Below, piece by piece: positions 40,501 through 51,810 of a DNA stretch of 64,000 bases. Below the pieces are notes generated by a model that worked only from the letters and a program-made list of their open reading frames with translations, was not told the origin of the DNA and made no database searches. The DNA comes from Pelecanus crispus. Lineage: Eukaryota; Chordata; Aves; Pelecaniformes; Pelecanidae. Location: the NCBI RefSeq assembly GCF_030463565.1, contig NC_134655.1, forward strand, positions 9,560,372 to 9,624,371, given 5' to 3'. A program made the position numbers and the translations under genes. Every line of letters begins with the position of its first letter. The first letter of the stretch is position 1.

Positions 40501-41375
40501 ACATGTCTGGAAAAAGTTTGTTTTGATCTCTGTGTCTGCTATTCCAGCTTTAAAGAACAGAGTCTTTTCTGAAATACTTTCCTGGTAATAGAATTAGGAT
40601 ATAATTCCTAGAAGACGAATCTTGGCAGGTATGAAGTGTATAATATCTATCCTTGATTGAACCTACAGCCTAGCCTAATACTTCCCACGTTTTGCTGTTT
40701 TCAAAGCGAGTTTGATCTTGTGCTGAAGGAAATGATTCTCTGTACTTGAGCCCCCTCGAATATTTCACAGCAAGAAGGATGTGATCCATTACTTCGGGAG
40801 CCCTCATTACATGCAGCTGTGGGATACTCATCTTTTTCCTTTATCTGCTCTGCTGGAAAACTTGGATACCTTGTTTTACTAAACAAAATCAAGGTCAGGG
40901 ATGTTAAAAACAAATAGATTGGCTTATTGAACTTGATAGTATAATCATTTTCTTGTCACCAGCTTTAGCTTTTCTTTGCTGAAATAAGATTAGCACAGAT
41001 TAAAGCTATTTATTTTGGAGGTATAGCATTCTGGACAGGGAAGCTGTGATGGGTTTGCTTTAGATGGGTCTTCATATTTTAAGAATTTTCAAACCCTTAT
41101 TTCTTTTGAGAGTTACTTGTTTTTGGAACCGTTACTCTTGCTTGCAATTACTCTCTTCCAAGATAATACTTGGTGGAAACACCTCAAGTATCTTCTATAT
41201 TTGTTCCATGTTGCTCTATTAAAGCAGTGATGTTCTTTCTGATGTAAACCCATGCAAATGAGATCAGAATTTTTCACTGCCTTTGTAAGTGATGGTTTGT
41301 CTAAGGATTCTTTTAATATTCACTTTATGAAAGAAATAAGTGCTAGCCTTCATTTACCTTTATTAAATACAGATA
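34560..41375. other. Intergenic stretch downstream of IDS
   Basis: About 6.8 kb without a supported gene. A purine-rich patch at about 38590-38790 and an AT-rich stretch at 39560-39830 with repeated TCAAAATTTTG cores may be decayed repeats. Open frames such as 37030-37293 and 38454-38747 have no splice or family support. Confidence 0.5.
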
Positions 41376-41486
41376 GGCCCTGACCTAGTAAAGCACTAAG
41401 CCGTGCTCTTAAGTTCATTCCTATTCAGTAAAACACTTAAGTGTGTAGCTAAGTATGTGTTTAAAATGCTTTGCTGAGCCAGTGCC
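41376..41486. mobile_element. MITE-like element with degenerate terminal inverted repeats
   Basis: A 111-bp unit that begins GGCCCTGACCTAGTAAAGCA and ends with the inverse of GGCACTGGCTCAGCAAAGCA (15 of 20 positions match). The interior has alternating CTTAAG-type motifs. It resembles ancient short inverted-repeat DNA elements shared by amniotes; I cannot name the family. Confidence 0.5.
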
Positions 41487-44400
41487 CGGAGGCTGTGGCA
41501 CGTGCATCCCCGTAGTGGCCAGTGCTACCAAAGGAAGCCAGTGGGCTGAAGAGACCCGCCCGAGTGGGTAACTGAGTATTAGTAAGATTTCTGTTAGGAA
41601 AAAAAAAAAATCTTGGTGCTCTGTGTTTCAAAGTCAGTTGTTCACTTTTCAGGAATGTATCGGGTTTACGTGGCAAAGTTTTGGTAGCACAGGATGGAAT
41701 TTCTATGCTCAGGAGGCTTCATAAGGCTCCCACATCTCTCTCGCATCTCTCCCTCTTCTCTCTCTCGCATTTATTAGTTTGAAACAGTAGCCAGGTCTGG
41801 ATTTCTCAAAGTTTCTCGTATCCTTGATTGCAGATCAATAACATTTCCCTTACCTTGAGAAGTTTAAATGAGTCGCAAGACATTAAAACTAGGAACTAGG
41901 AAGTGCGAACACATGATGTTCCTACATCAAATCTCACACAGAAACCTCGTATCAGCCTTCCGTCTGCTTCGCAGATAGTGCTTGCCTACACTTTGCATTG
42001 CCTCTTCTTCCTGACCGCAGCTGAAAGGAGGCAAAAGTCCTCTGGCTTTTCACTTCTTTGTTAGGGTTTTGTAATAGTTCTTCAGATGTCATCTGCGTAT
42101 GTGGGAGCGGCTCTGCCCTGTAATTCCCGAGCTCCTCGACTAGAGGTCAGTAACACATCAAAGAACGTGAGACAGACAATCCTAAGCTGTGGGGTATTGG
42201 CTACCACTAGACATTTCATTTTGCATTTGCAATGAAGACTTGTGATATGGTTAATCAGCCGCAGCTCTAAGTCACTGAGATATGTGACCAGAGTAGTGGA
42301 ATGCTTCTATTGTCTATTTTTTTCATATTAGAAGCACGTTGGGAGTAGTGTTTCCAAATTTTAAACAATAAGAAAAATTATCACCCTTTTAATATGATTT
42401 GTTCTTACATAGTAAGTTGCACATTTCCATGTGATATGTAGTTTAGAAAAAAAAATCTGATTTCTAGGAAGTTTTACTGCTAAATCTTTACGTCATTTCT
42501 TCAGTTGCATTGGCATTTTCTTCACACAGTGCTAGCTAATGTGCTTGGAAGAAAAGATCGGTGTGTGAAGCAGAGGTGGTTAAAAGTAGATTACAAATAA
42601 GCTCAAAGTCCTATTTGTCATGTCCTTACAACTTCAGAGTATAGAATAGATCAGTCACTTTTTAATAAAGGGTAAGTTTAGGAATGCTTAAAGGTGAAAT
42701 AGAGGGGTTGTTTTTGTTTCAATTTACTTTAAAAATAACCCTTTTTCTCCTGTTCCTGTAATCATTCCTTTTTTTTTTTTTTTTCTGCTAAACTCTTCCT
42801 GCTCAGAGATAGAGGAATTGGTCATCTGGACAATTAAAAAACAATTTATGGAGCAGCTCTTTCTTTTCCAGACACATTTCTTTAAAGGATGTCTTGAACT
42901 GTGCTGCTATTTTAGTAGCAAGTTGTTCAAATACATACTCTGAATCATTCCTCCATGGAAGCAGGCACAAAGGGTTCTGTTTGTATTCTTTGAGTGTGTC
43001 CTATCCTGAAAATACCCATTTCCTTTATCATGACTAATGCCATTACTGAGTGGTTTTGCTGAGACATTTAGTTCAGCTGTGTTCATGACTGTGATTAGTG
43101 CATTTGTCTCCAGCTAAAATGCTGATTCTTATTTGAATGCTGCACTCCTAAGAGCTGTGCTCTAACTCTTCATGAAGGAGAAATCGCTGTTTCCCAGCAT
43201 TCTTGTCTCAGCTACGTAGATTTTTTTTTTCTCCTCCCTGCAAAAAGAAACCTAGGCGAAGGCATTTTGATAGTCACCTTACACAGGTCCTGTTTCCTTC
43301 CCTCACACCAATTTTACACTTGCAAGCTACATTGTGATTTATGCCAGAGTTAGTAAGTGGCACCAGACTTCATATTTCTAAAATGTAAAATATTAACAAC
43401 AATTATAATAAATTACGTAATTCTAATGAATAATATCAAGATGAGAGATGCAAACCTTTCTCAATGTAACAGCACCCAAGAGTGACAGGCCTGCCATCAG
43501 TCTAGACCCCCAAGACTTCACCAAGCTCATTGCACTCCAAAGATCTCTTACTGAGATAAGAGAGTAAAGGTGGTTATGCTGTCTAACACAGGTTTCTCAT
43601 GACCTTAGCTCAAAACTGAGCCAAAGACTTAATTTCAGCTGGGTTCTGCACTTTGGCTCTTTTTTTTCCTTCCTTGTCCCCCCCCCCCCCCCCCCCCCCG
43701 ACCCACTTCAGGAGAAGCATGAGAGAGAATAAAACAAAGTCTGAGACACGTGTTTTCTCAGTGCAGGTTGGTTACTATCTGTACAGACAAGTTCATAGGG
43801 AACCTGTTGTATAGGGGGAATATAAAGTCATGTTTCATTAAATAACTCTCAGTATAATTTGAACTGAAAGCTTAAAAGATATAAAACCAGGTCAGCAGGG
43901 CTCTTGGTTGAGTTTTTAGCTGCAAGCATAGGAGACCTCTTGTGTTGGAGCAGCAAAATGCATTAGTCTAAAAGTGGCTGGTTTTAAGAAATTATTATGC
44001 CTTGGAAATGTTATGGACAGGACAATGGAGATGAGTTTGAAGGTTGATATTTAGTTTTGTAAGGATATTATTAACAATAGTTACATTTGGAACTGTGATC
44101 AGGCTGAAAAAGTGTCCTTTTCTTTAGTTCTCTTCTTCAGGCGGTCTTCAGCTTAACTCTTGTGGCCAGCTTGCACTTTCATGATTAGTAACCCTGGCCC
44201 ATTTGGTGCAATTACCAGCAGCTCCCTCTCTAGCACCAGCAAGGCAAAGAGATCTTCATAGACAGCAGTCACTGATTAGAGGTTGAACAGTATAACTGCT
44301 TTTAAAAGCCCAGTGCAGTCATCTCTCAGGGTCTGGCATCTCTGTTTCTTGAGCTTGTACATTGGCAAAGCACGCTGCTCCAGCCTGCCAGCTCCAGAAG

Positions 44401-47040
44401 TGAATGGTGACAGGCCGTCATCATCCCTTATCCCCTGTCATTCAATCAGTTTTAAAATGGAAACCCAAGCTTGTGGGGTAGAAACTCATTTTATGTATTT
44501 CATCATTGAATGAATAGGGGAAACAAAATGTAATGGGAACTCTGGGGTTTGGGTTTGTTTTTTTTTTTTTAACCTCTTTCATAAAGAGAATAAAGTTCTC
44601 TGCTGGTGTGGCTGTGTGAAAGCCACTGGGATTAGCAGATTTGCATTGTTTCACTCAAATGGCAGAGGTAGATTTCTAGTTTAAGTGGTGCCGTGTGGTT
44701 TTTTTGCTAGAAAATGTTCAGTGTTTCAAATCTCCCATTCTCAGTTGGGTCTAGAGACTGTAACTGGGTGAGGGCCCAGTTGTGCTAGACACCGTGTGGA
44801 CCATTGCGGGGGGAGGTTTTGTGCTGCGGCTGAGCTGTTCACAGCTGGCTGGCCCTGCCCTCACCCTTCTGTCAGTGCATGTCTGATTCCCTGGGAGCTG
44901 GTTCAGCTTGATAACCCAACAAAAACCACTTTCCTTCCCCACCTCCCTCCCTTCTGTTGATTTAACTCACCAAGAAGTTAGAGGAGTGCCAGAGCAGGAA
45001 GGAGTGTGTGACCTAAGACACAGCTCCTGCCTTGCAGAACTTAGCACCTGTGTGAAGAAGCCAGATGAAAGCAATGCAATTACCATTCCCTTTCCTAGCA
45101 ATGTGGCTTTGCAAGGAGAGTGGTAGTTGCATGGAGGTAGTAGTGCAATTAGGGGATGTGCATTAGTATGTTGTTGCAAGGGGTGAAGGTGGTAGTCTGG
45201 CCTGATTCTGGAAGGTGATGAGCACCAGGTGGGAAATGGATGAGGTTAGCTCATATCGTGAACAGCAGTTTAACAAGTAATAAAACTAGGGGGATCTGGT
45301 ACTACCACTTTCCAAATTGGGCAGTCTCAAGATCCTAAAATGCTACCTTTTTTGTCAGATACAAAAGACCATTTAAACACTGCTAGTTAAGGATCATACT
45401 GGTGACTTGGATAATGACTGAAAAAACATTAACAATATTCACATTGAGAAGTTGCTTTATCCTGTGTTCTTCTGAAGATTAATTTTTGTACAGTGTAGTT
45501 TTTACCATTATGGATCTATAGTCTCATCAGAAAATGATAAAGTTGTACAATATTAACAGGCAACTAAAACAATGTTTTAGGGTGGACAGGTTGTTCCGGC
45601 TCCAGGTGAAATCTGCAGGCATATTGCAGTTGACTTTAAAGGGTTGGAACTTAGCAGGTTTCTTCTTTTCCCTGAAAATCTCCAATCTGCTGATACAGTC
45701 CTACTGTCTTGGACTAACAAAAAAGGTCTTTTAGCTACGTGGTGGTACACTTGCACAGAAAGCCCAGCTTTAGTCCTATTATTGTCTCATCTCCATAGAG
45801 CTATTTTTGTTATTGTTTATAGCTTGTGAAAATGGGCTTATCACCAATGAGAAAGCAAAGAGGGAAACTCTCTCTGTGACAATTTTCATACATCTGGTAT
45901 CATTATAAATATTTTATATTATTAATAATAAATAGCAGTTTTACAGAAATGGTTTCCTTTTATGGGCAATGGTAGGACAGCTGTCTAGTTTGTAATTTTA
46001 TAATTTGTCCTGCAGGCAGTTTTGTGCTTATGGCATATTGACTTCAATAGGGAATTCTGCTTAAAACCTGATGGCACAAGAGATAACTGTATTTCCATGA
46101 AGGCAGGTGTAGGCATTTGTGTTTCCACTGCCAGTCTCTAGCTACCTCCTTGGAGAAGCTTTGGAGGAAGAAATCGGTGGGCTTTCCAGGTGTGTCCTGC
46201 GTGCAAAAGGTGAACTTGCTAGGAACACTTACACTGATCCATGGTGTGCGATAGTTGGAAGGTTACCTGTCCTGCCCTTAAGAATTGTCTTAATCTCTTC
46301 AGAATCCCTTGGGGCTTTGCCATTAGGAACAGGATCACAACTTAGATGAACGTTACTGGAATTGCAGCGACACCTCAAAGCTTTATCCAAAAAAGAAGCC
46401 CCATCATTCTGATACTGTACAAGTGCGAAGACCTCTCTTTAGGTTTCCTGATGTGTGCTGGTAGACAGCTCTAACCCCATCAGTGGTCCTTGTGTTTTAG
46501 CGGGACTTGTTGTGGGGTAGGGATTAGTCCCTCTATCTGAAGGATATCCTGATTCACCTAAGTGATAGTCCCAGCCCCAAAGAACAGCTAGAAACACTGA
46601 GAATGGCTGACTGTATTTAGCAGAGCTCTCCAGTTCTTGTGAGCTGAGCTAAGCTGCTGTCTAGCAGGTGAATCGGAAAGCTTGAAAGCAGTAAGTATCT
46701 GGAACAGTTATTACCTTCCCCTAACAAAAGCCTGACTGGCAAGTTGGGTTTAATACTTCTAACATTAATAGCAAAAACGCTGCAACCTACTGACTAGTTC
46801 TCAGACACAAACCAGATACTAGGGATCTAGTATACAAAGTCTTAACCCCTAAGGCTATTGGCCCATTTTTTCACTCTTTCAAATAACCTTGCTTCTCATA
46901 AATCTGTTGCTCGTTTAAAGCAAACTTGCTGCTTGCATCAGAAATTACTTCCAGCATTGGATATGAAGCATTCTGCAATATGTTATAAAATGAGGGCTGG
47001 ATTCACTGCTTAAATAAAGCAAGCCAGTTTCCTTCAAACG
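41487..47040. other. Intergenic stretch
   Basis: No gene is supported. It contains the 22-C homopolymer, T tracts near 42769-42784 and 44559-44571, and a possible old repeat remnant at about 44750-44805. Open frames here are short and unsupported. Confidence 0.45.
43678..43699. repeat. Homopolymer of 22 C
   Basis: An uninterrupted run of 22 cytosines preceded by a T/C-rich patch. On the minus strand it is a G22 tract able to form quadruplexes. Such runs are also prone to length error in sequencing. Confidence 0.97.
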
Positions 47041-47070
47041 GATCATTTATTGCTACCTTCTTTCTGTATA

Positions 47071-47076
47071 TTTATT
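47071..47076 (-). terminator. AATAAA after the candidate minus-strand exon
   Basis: TTTATT on the plus strand reads AATAAA on the minus strand, 12 bases beyond the stop of the candidate exon. A second copy is at 47046-47051. The pairing of stop and signal supports a transcript end here. Confidence 0.4.
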
Positions 47077-47088
47077 GTGAGGATATTG

Positions 47089-47325
47089 TCACATTTCTTT
47101 CAGTTTTGAAAATGTAAGTTGGATTTTCTCTTTCAGGTTGCCATCTGGTGTATTGCGAACAGTCTCAGAGAGTAAGAGGCCATCTGTTAATACTTTTTCA
47201 GGAAGCTTTTTATAGAGCAGTGAAGTGGCAAATCTCAAAAACACGTTGTAATGACTTACAAGATCTCGGGTATGTGTACAAGTAAAGGCTGATATTTTAT
47301 TCCTATCAACAATATAGTTATCAAG
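47089..47325 (-). CDS. Possible terminal coding exon of an unidentified minus-strand gene
   Basis: On the minus strand a strong acceptor (an unbroken pyrimidine tract of about 28 bases ending TTCCCAG at 47326) is followed by 78 open codons and TGA at 47091-47089. The residues begin LDNYIVDRNKIS and include DLVSHYNVFLRFATSLL; the end is KEKIQLTFSKLKEM. Composition is that of a soluble, helical, lysine/leucine-rich C-terminus. AATAAA follows 12 bases after the stop (47076-47071) and again at 47051-47046, giving a very short 3' UTR. I do not recognise the family, and no upstream partner exon was identified. It could instead be a chance open frame or a pseudogene end. Confidence 0.4.
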   Translation of the reverse strand, partial: LDNYIVDRNKISAFTCTHTRDLVSHYNVFLRFATSLLYKKLPEKVLTDGLLLSETVRNTPDGNLKEKIQLTFSKLKEM

Positions 47326-48474
47326 CTGGGAAGGAAAGGAAGAGAAGAAAGAGAACTTGCACACAAACGCACATGCATTTTAATGGCTCTATTGCATATA
47401 TTACTTTTTCTATTTTTACATAAAATGTAAAGTGAGTTTCTGAAGCTCTGATTCGGTTTATGCTCATGTACTTTAGGAAGACTGATTGCCTCTTTGAGAA
47501 ACTGTTTCCTTCTTAACCATTAACAGAAATCAAGTGAGCCAGGATTTTGCCCAATACTACTGAAAATGTAGCTTGCGTTACTGGAGTATGTGATTTTACA
47601 TCTCTAGTGGCTGGTATACCTAAGATGCTGATATGTCTACTGCAAGATGGCTGCCATGTAGGAAGGCCTCCAGTTCAGACCTGCTTTTAGTGCCAGCCAC
47701 CTCAAGTTCAATATGTGGTGTATTCCCATGGCAGAAGGTTAGTTCCACATTCAGCTCCACAAGTAGAGAGACTTTCAACCCAAATTTGGGATATGCTCAC
47801 TTGGTCAGTAATGGTAGCAATAGAGGACATGACTGACAGAAGTGTTGCCTGATTAACCGCTGAAGTATTCTGACTATTGTGGAACAAAAAAGATTGGGAA
47901 GGAGCTAGATATGAGAATCACCAATTAAATGCATGCAGTGAAGCTCGCTGCAGAGCGATGCAGGAGTAGTTAGTGCTAACGCTGGCCTCTCTGTGTGTCT
48001 GACAGAGCATGCCTCTGTTTTTTCTGCCCATGGCTGTATTGTGTAATGAGAGGAAGCAATTAAATCCTTGTAAGGTGCTGTGATACTGGTGATGGTTAAA
48101 AAAAAAATCGTGCTGATGATTGGTGCTATCATTTCATGGTAAGGTAAACTGAAGACCTGAGGAAGAGAAGAGGTGACCTTTGTGAGGTTATTCATGAGGT
48201 TTCTGGTACAACTAGGAGTAGGCACTATGTTTCTTGAGAGCTTCTCTCTGGGCTATGTATGCTGAGCCATTTTTTTTTCCACTTGCATTGACTTCCCTGT
48301 AATTTTATGGTACAGCAGAAGCAAACAGAGCTACATCATGTGCCTGTTGTGTGTAGTGCTGAGGTTGGTCTCAACTCTTTTCTGGCCTCTCTGAGAGAAT
48401 ACCCGAGAAAACGCTTGCTTCTTTCCAGATCAGGCCCTTTGAAAGCACTCAGAGAAGCATCAGATTACTGATTT

Positions 48475-48496
48475 CTTTGTAAGCCTGACATGCTGA
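48475..48496 (+). repeat. 22-bp direct repeat, copy 1
   Basis: Starts CTTTGTAAGCCTGACATG and is identical over 22 bp to copy 2 at 50433-50454. The flanks differ. Confidence 0.85.
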
Positions 48497-50432
48497 GGAA
48501 GAAGGCCAAGTGCTGATTATCTAGGCAGGTGACTGTAGTTTTGCTACCACAGAAAGATGTGATCGGGTGTGTTTTGCTAGGTGGTCATATAAATCCTTGG
48601 TGAATGGTGCATTCCACTTCCACTGTGCGTTATCTGAAATGACCCAGTCAAGCACATTTTTCTGCATTTTAATGCTGTATTAATTCTCTGTGCTTTGTGT
48701 TCTGCAGTAACAAGATTCCATGGTGATGTTCTTGGGCATCCCTCTACAGAAACAGTCCTGCTTCAACAAAAAGTAATAGTAAAATCTTTTTCTCTTCAGG
48801 GGTTCCAAATTTGATAGTGAGACATCAAAAATGTTATCCAGGTATCACTGGTAATAAATGTCAGTGCTGCTGCATGTCAAGGTCATGCAAACCTGTAGTA
48901 AGGGCTGTTCAGACAGGCATTGTGGTTAAATATTATCATCATTTAAACAAAACTAGGCATCTTTAAAAGCAAAGGCAGCATGAATATCCCTACTAGCCAG
49001 TGGGGAGAGAATCTGAAGCCTGTATGTTGGAAGAGTTTTAAAAGCAATGCAGTTCATTTTTCAGTGCTAACAACCCCTAGAAATAGAGAAATAAGTGAGC
49101 CCAGCTTGCGTTCAATATAATGTGAGTCAGCTCTGCATAATGGTATCTAGTGGTGGTCAGAGTATCTTCTAGAAGTTTTGTTTATAAAAAAGGACTTTCT
49201 TCCAAATTATTTTAGAGGTATTATCTTTTATTGAATGAAGAAAAACTAATCTTTGTCTTGTTCCTATGTTTTTAATGTAAAAGGAAGATAAAGAATGAAT
49301 GGTAGAAATTGGGGAGGAGCTATTTTGTTGTCCAAAAAAGTACAATATCAGCTACAGGTTTTAGTTATGAAGGGTGCTTTTTTCCCCATCTAATACCCAT
49401 GCTATGTTGCTGAATGATCGTTACTTAACCAAAGGCAGTAGGCAAATAGTCATAATTTTATTACTGCATTATTTGAGAATGCTGTTAGAAAGACCTGCTA
49501 TTGACTTGAATCCAGCAAAGAGTTGACAGAAGGTAGTTCTGTTGTCTCTATTCTTTCATCTCAATACAAGCCTAGGTAGTCTTGACTGGCAGCTGCCCTG
49601 GGCTTTAGCATCTATCTATCTTTGCTAAGCGTATGAAACTGCTGAGAGATCTCCTGAAATGTCAGTAAGTTAAGTGCTGGTATGAAGATGTGCATTGTGT
49701 CCTTCATCCATTCCATGCCTATTAAGGTCAGCATGTAGGCAAAAAAGCTCATGGCTGAAAATGATTCCCCAGAGGTGGAGGCTCATAGAAGTCCCCCAAA
49801 AATTACCTGCCAACAGCTCAGCACTGGGAATTACAGCTTATTAGGCCACTATAGAGCAGGTTACTGCACTCTCTATAGATGACCAGACTGAACTAATGGT
49901 GCATCATGTTGAATTTTCAAGTGCCCTAGCATATGGGGTACTACTTTTTGCCATCAGAACTGAGATGTTACCAAAACATCTGTAAGCTACACTTGAGTTG
50001 CACTGGTGTAATCTGGAGCCCAGGCCTCTCAAAGTATCAGGAGCATAACTTTCCTGTGTTGTGGTTTGTCTTGTGTTGCTGTGCTTCATGTCTATTAGCT
50101 GGTGTTGTGTGGATTTACTGGGGTAATGAAATATGAAAGATTGAATCTAGTCCTATTTAGGGTTAAGAGTCTGTAAATCCACTGTGCTTGCAGAGACTAG
50201 GAATAATTTAAACACTGCTCACATTCCAGCCTCCGCAGTAGGGATGGGTATTTTGTTTTGAGGATTTTTTTTTCCTTATCTCAACTGCTGTACCATTTGG
50301 CTATCTGAAGCTTTTGCATGCCTCACAAACACCATCTGTTACAACCCAAGACACAAATACTGCAAGTGATTAGTAATATAAGCCAATGTTGCAGCTGTAT
50401 GTGGTGTGGAAACCTGATAGAACCAGAACTTC

Positions 50433-50454
50433 CTTTGTAAGCCTGACATGCTGA
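50433..50454 (+). repeat. 22-bp direct repeat, copy 2
   Basis: Exact copy of the 22 bases at 48475-48496, about 1.96 kb away. Confidence 0.85.
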
Positions 50455-50892
50455 ATAGTGCATTTGTGGTTTGCCTAAGCTTTTGCATTCATCAATTAAA
50501 GATTAACTTTCTGCTGCTATGGAGACATGTTAGATTAAAAAAAAAACCCAAACCCAAAAAACCCAGGTGTTCCTTATAGGAAAACTTATTGGAGCAAGTA
50601 AAGCACCTAGGACAGAGGGACTGCCTAGCAGGGAAAGGTTTCCAGCTGCCACATCCTAATACTTTATTAGATGAATCTTTGATGGGTATAGATGATAGTT
50701 TATGTATTCTTAACAATGCTCTTCCTAAAGTCGTAAAACACTGAAAATATACATATAACAGGGACAATTCAGCTGTTCTAGCCATGGGCAGATTGCAATA
50801 AATACCAATGTATTCCTCCTGTTATTCAATATGTGTTCACAGCATAGACCAATTCTCCTTGAGTTCCAGTACCGTTTTTATTCTCTTTGTTT

Positions 50893-50940
50893 TATCCTCC
50901 AGCATCAGCCTTGATGAAGAACTGCTTGTGCTGGAGGATA
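50893..50940. other. Inverted repeat: 12-bp perfect stem, 24-nt loop
   Basis: TATCCTCCAGCA (50893-50904) pairs perfectly with TGCTGGAGGATA (50929-50940). An additional CAG/CTG pairing inside the loop could lengthen the stem. It is short for a microRNA precursor. Confidence 0.7.
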
Positions 50941-51539
50941 CCAAATTAGAGAGGAACACCATGTGTGCTCATGGATGTACATGAGAGATGAACAGAAAAG
51001 GAATGGAAACCTTACATTTGACTGCCTGCAGGATAATTGTGTTAGTGCATGATAATCCAGGACATGGTTCAACCACAGAGACTGAAATTCTGAAATGGTG
51101 GGGTGAGTCCCTTTTTGATGTTGAATAAAACAAACTGTTCAAATCAAGAACCATATCTGTTCTGTTACTGCTAATCTTCCTCTCCATCTCTAAGCTGTGC
51201 ATGACCCTTTACCATCTTTAGGCGTTTGGATTTCTTTAAGATCATTAGTTAGGTGAATAGCAAATATGAGGACAAAGTTTGAATCACCTTTGTATTTCTC
51301 CTCTCTGTAAAAAATCTCTGCAAAAATCTTTCATAAAACACTCAGATCCTTATCATGTTGTCATGCCACATAGTGCTTGTTTGGAAAACAAGGAAGAGTT
51401 TTAATTCTAAAAAAACTCCACTGTTAGTGTTATAGATTAATAGGTCAAATTTGGAAGAAGGTAGGTGTATGATTTTTGCTTATGCAGACTATTTTCCCTA
51501 TATAAGTGCACTACTGTTCTTAAACTTGTTTTTTTAAAA

Positions 51540-51810
51540 AAATATTTTTTGTCCGTGGAGACAGGGCAAGAAGTTATGGCCTTAAACTGAAGCAAAAAGT
51601 TCAAGCTAGATATTAAGAAAAAAAACTCCATTACTGATGGAAAGAACAGCAAAAGCTGCAGAGAGACTGGCGGGGAAGTTGTGATGTTTGCATCACTGGA
51701 GATCTTTAAGAGCAAATACCATATTTACAGTTGATCTCACCATGGATAGAAGGATGAACTAAATGGCCTTCTGGGGTGTCTTCCAGTACTATGATTTTGT
51801 AAGCTTGGTG
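51540..51810 (+). mobile_element. Old, decayed CR1-type LINE fragment
   Basis: Recognisable CR1 landmarks in order: GGGCAAGAAGTTATGGCCTT, AAACTGAAGCA, TTCAAGCTAGATATTAAGAA, then TCACTGGAGATCTTTAAGAG and GGATGAACTAAATGGCCTTC, ending TTCCAGTACTATGATTTTGT. The frame is broken, and divergence is much greater than in the copy at 20175-21145. Confidence 0.75.

Larger units (their letters stand above)
47326..51535. other. Intergenic or intronic stretch
   Basis: No further exon could be supported on either strand. It holds a 22-bp direct repeat pair (48475-48496 and 50433-50454) and a 12-bp perfect hairpin (50893-50940). If the candidate exon at 47089-47325 is real, this is intron. Confidence 0.4.
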
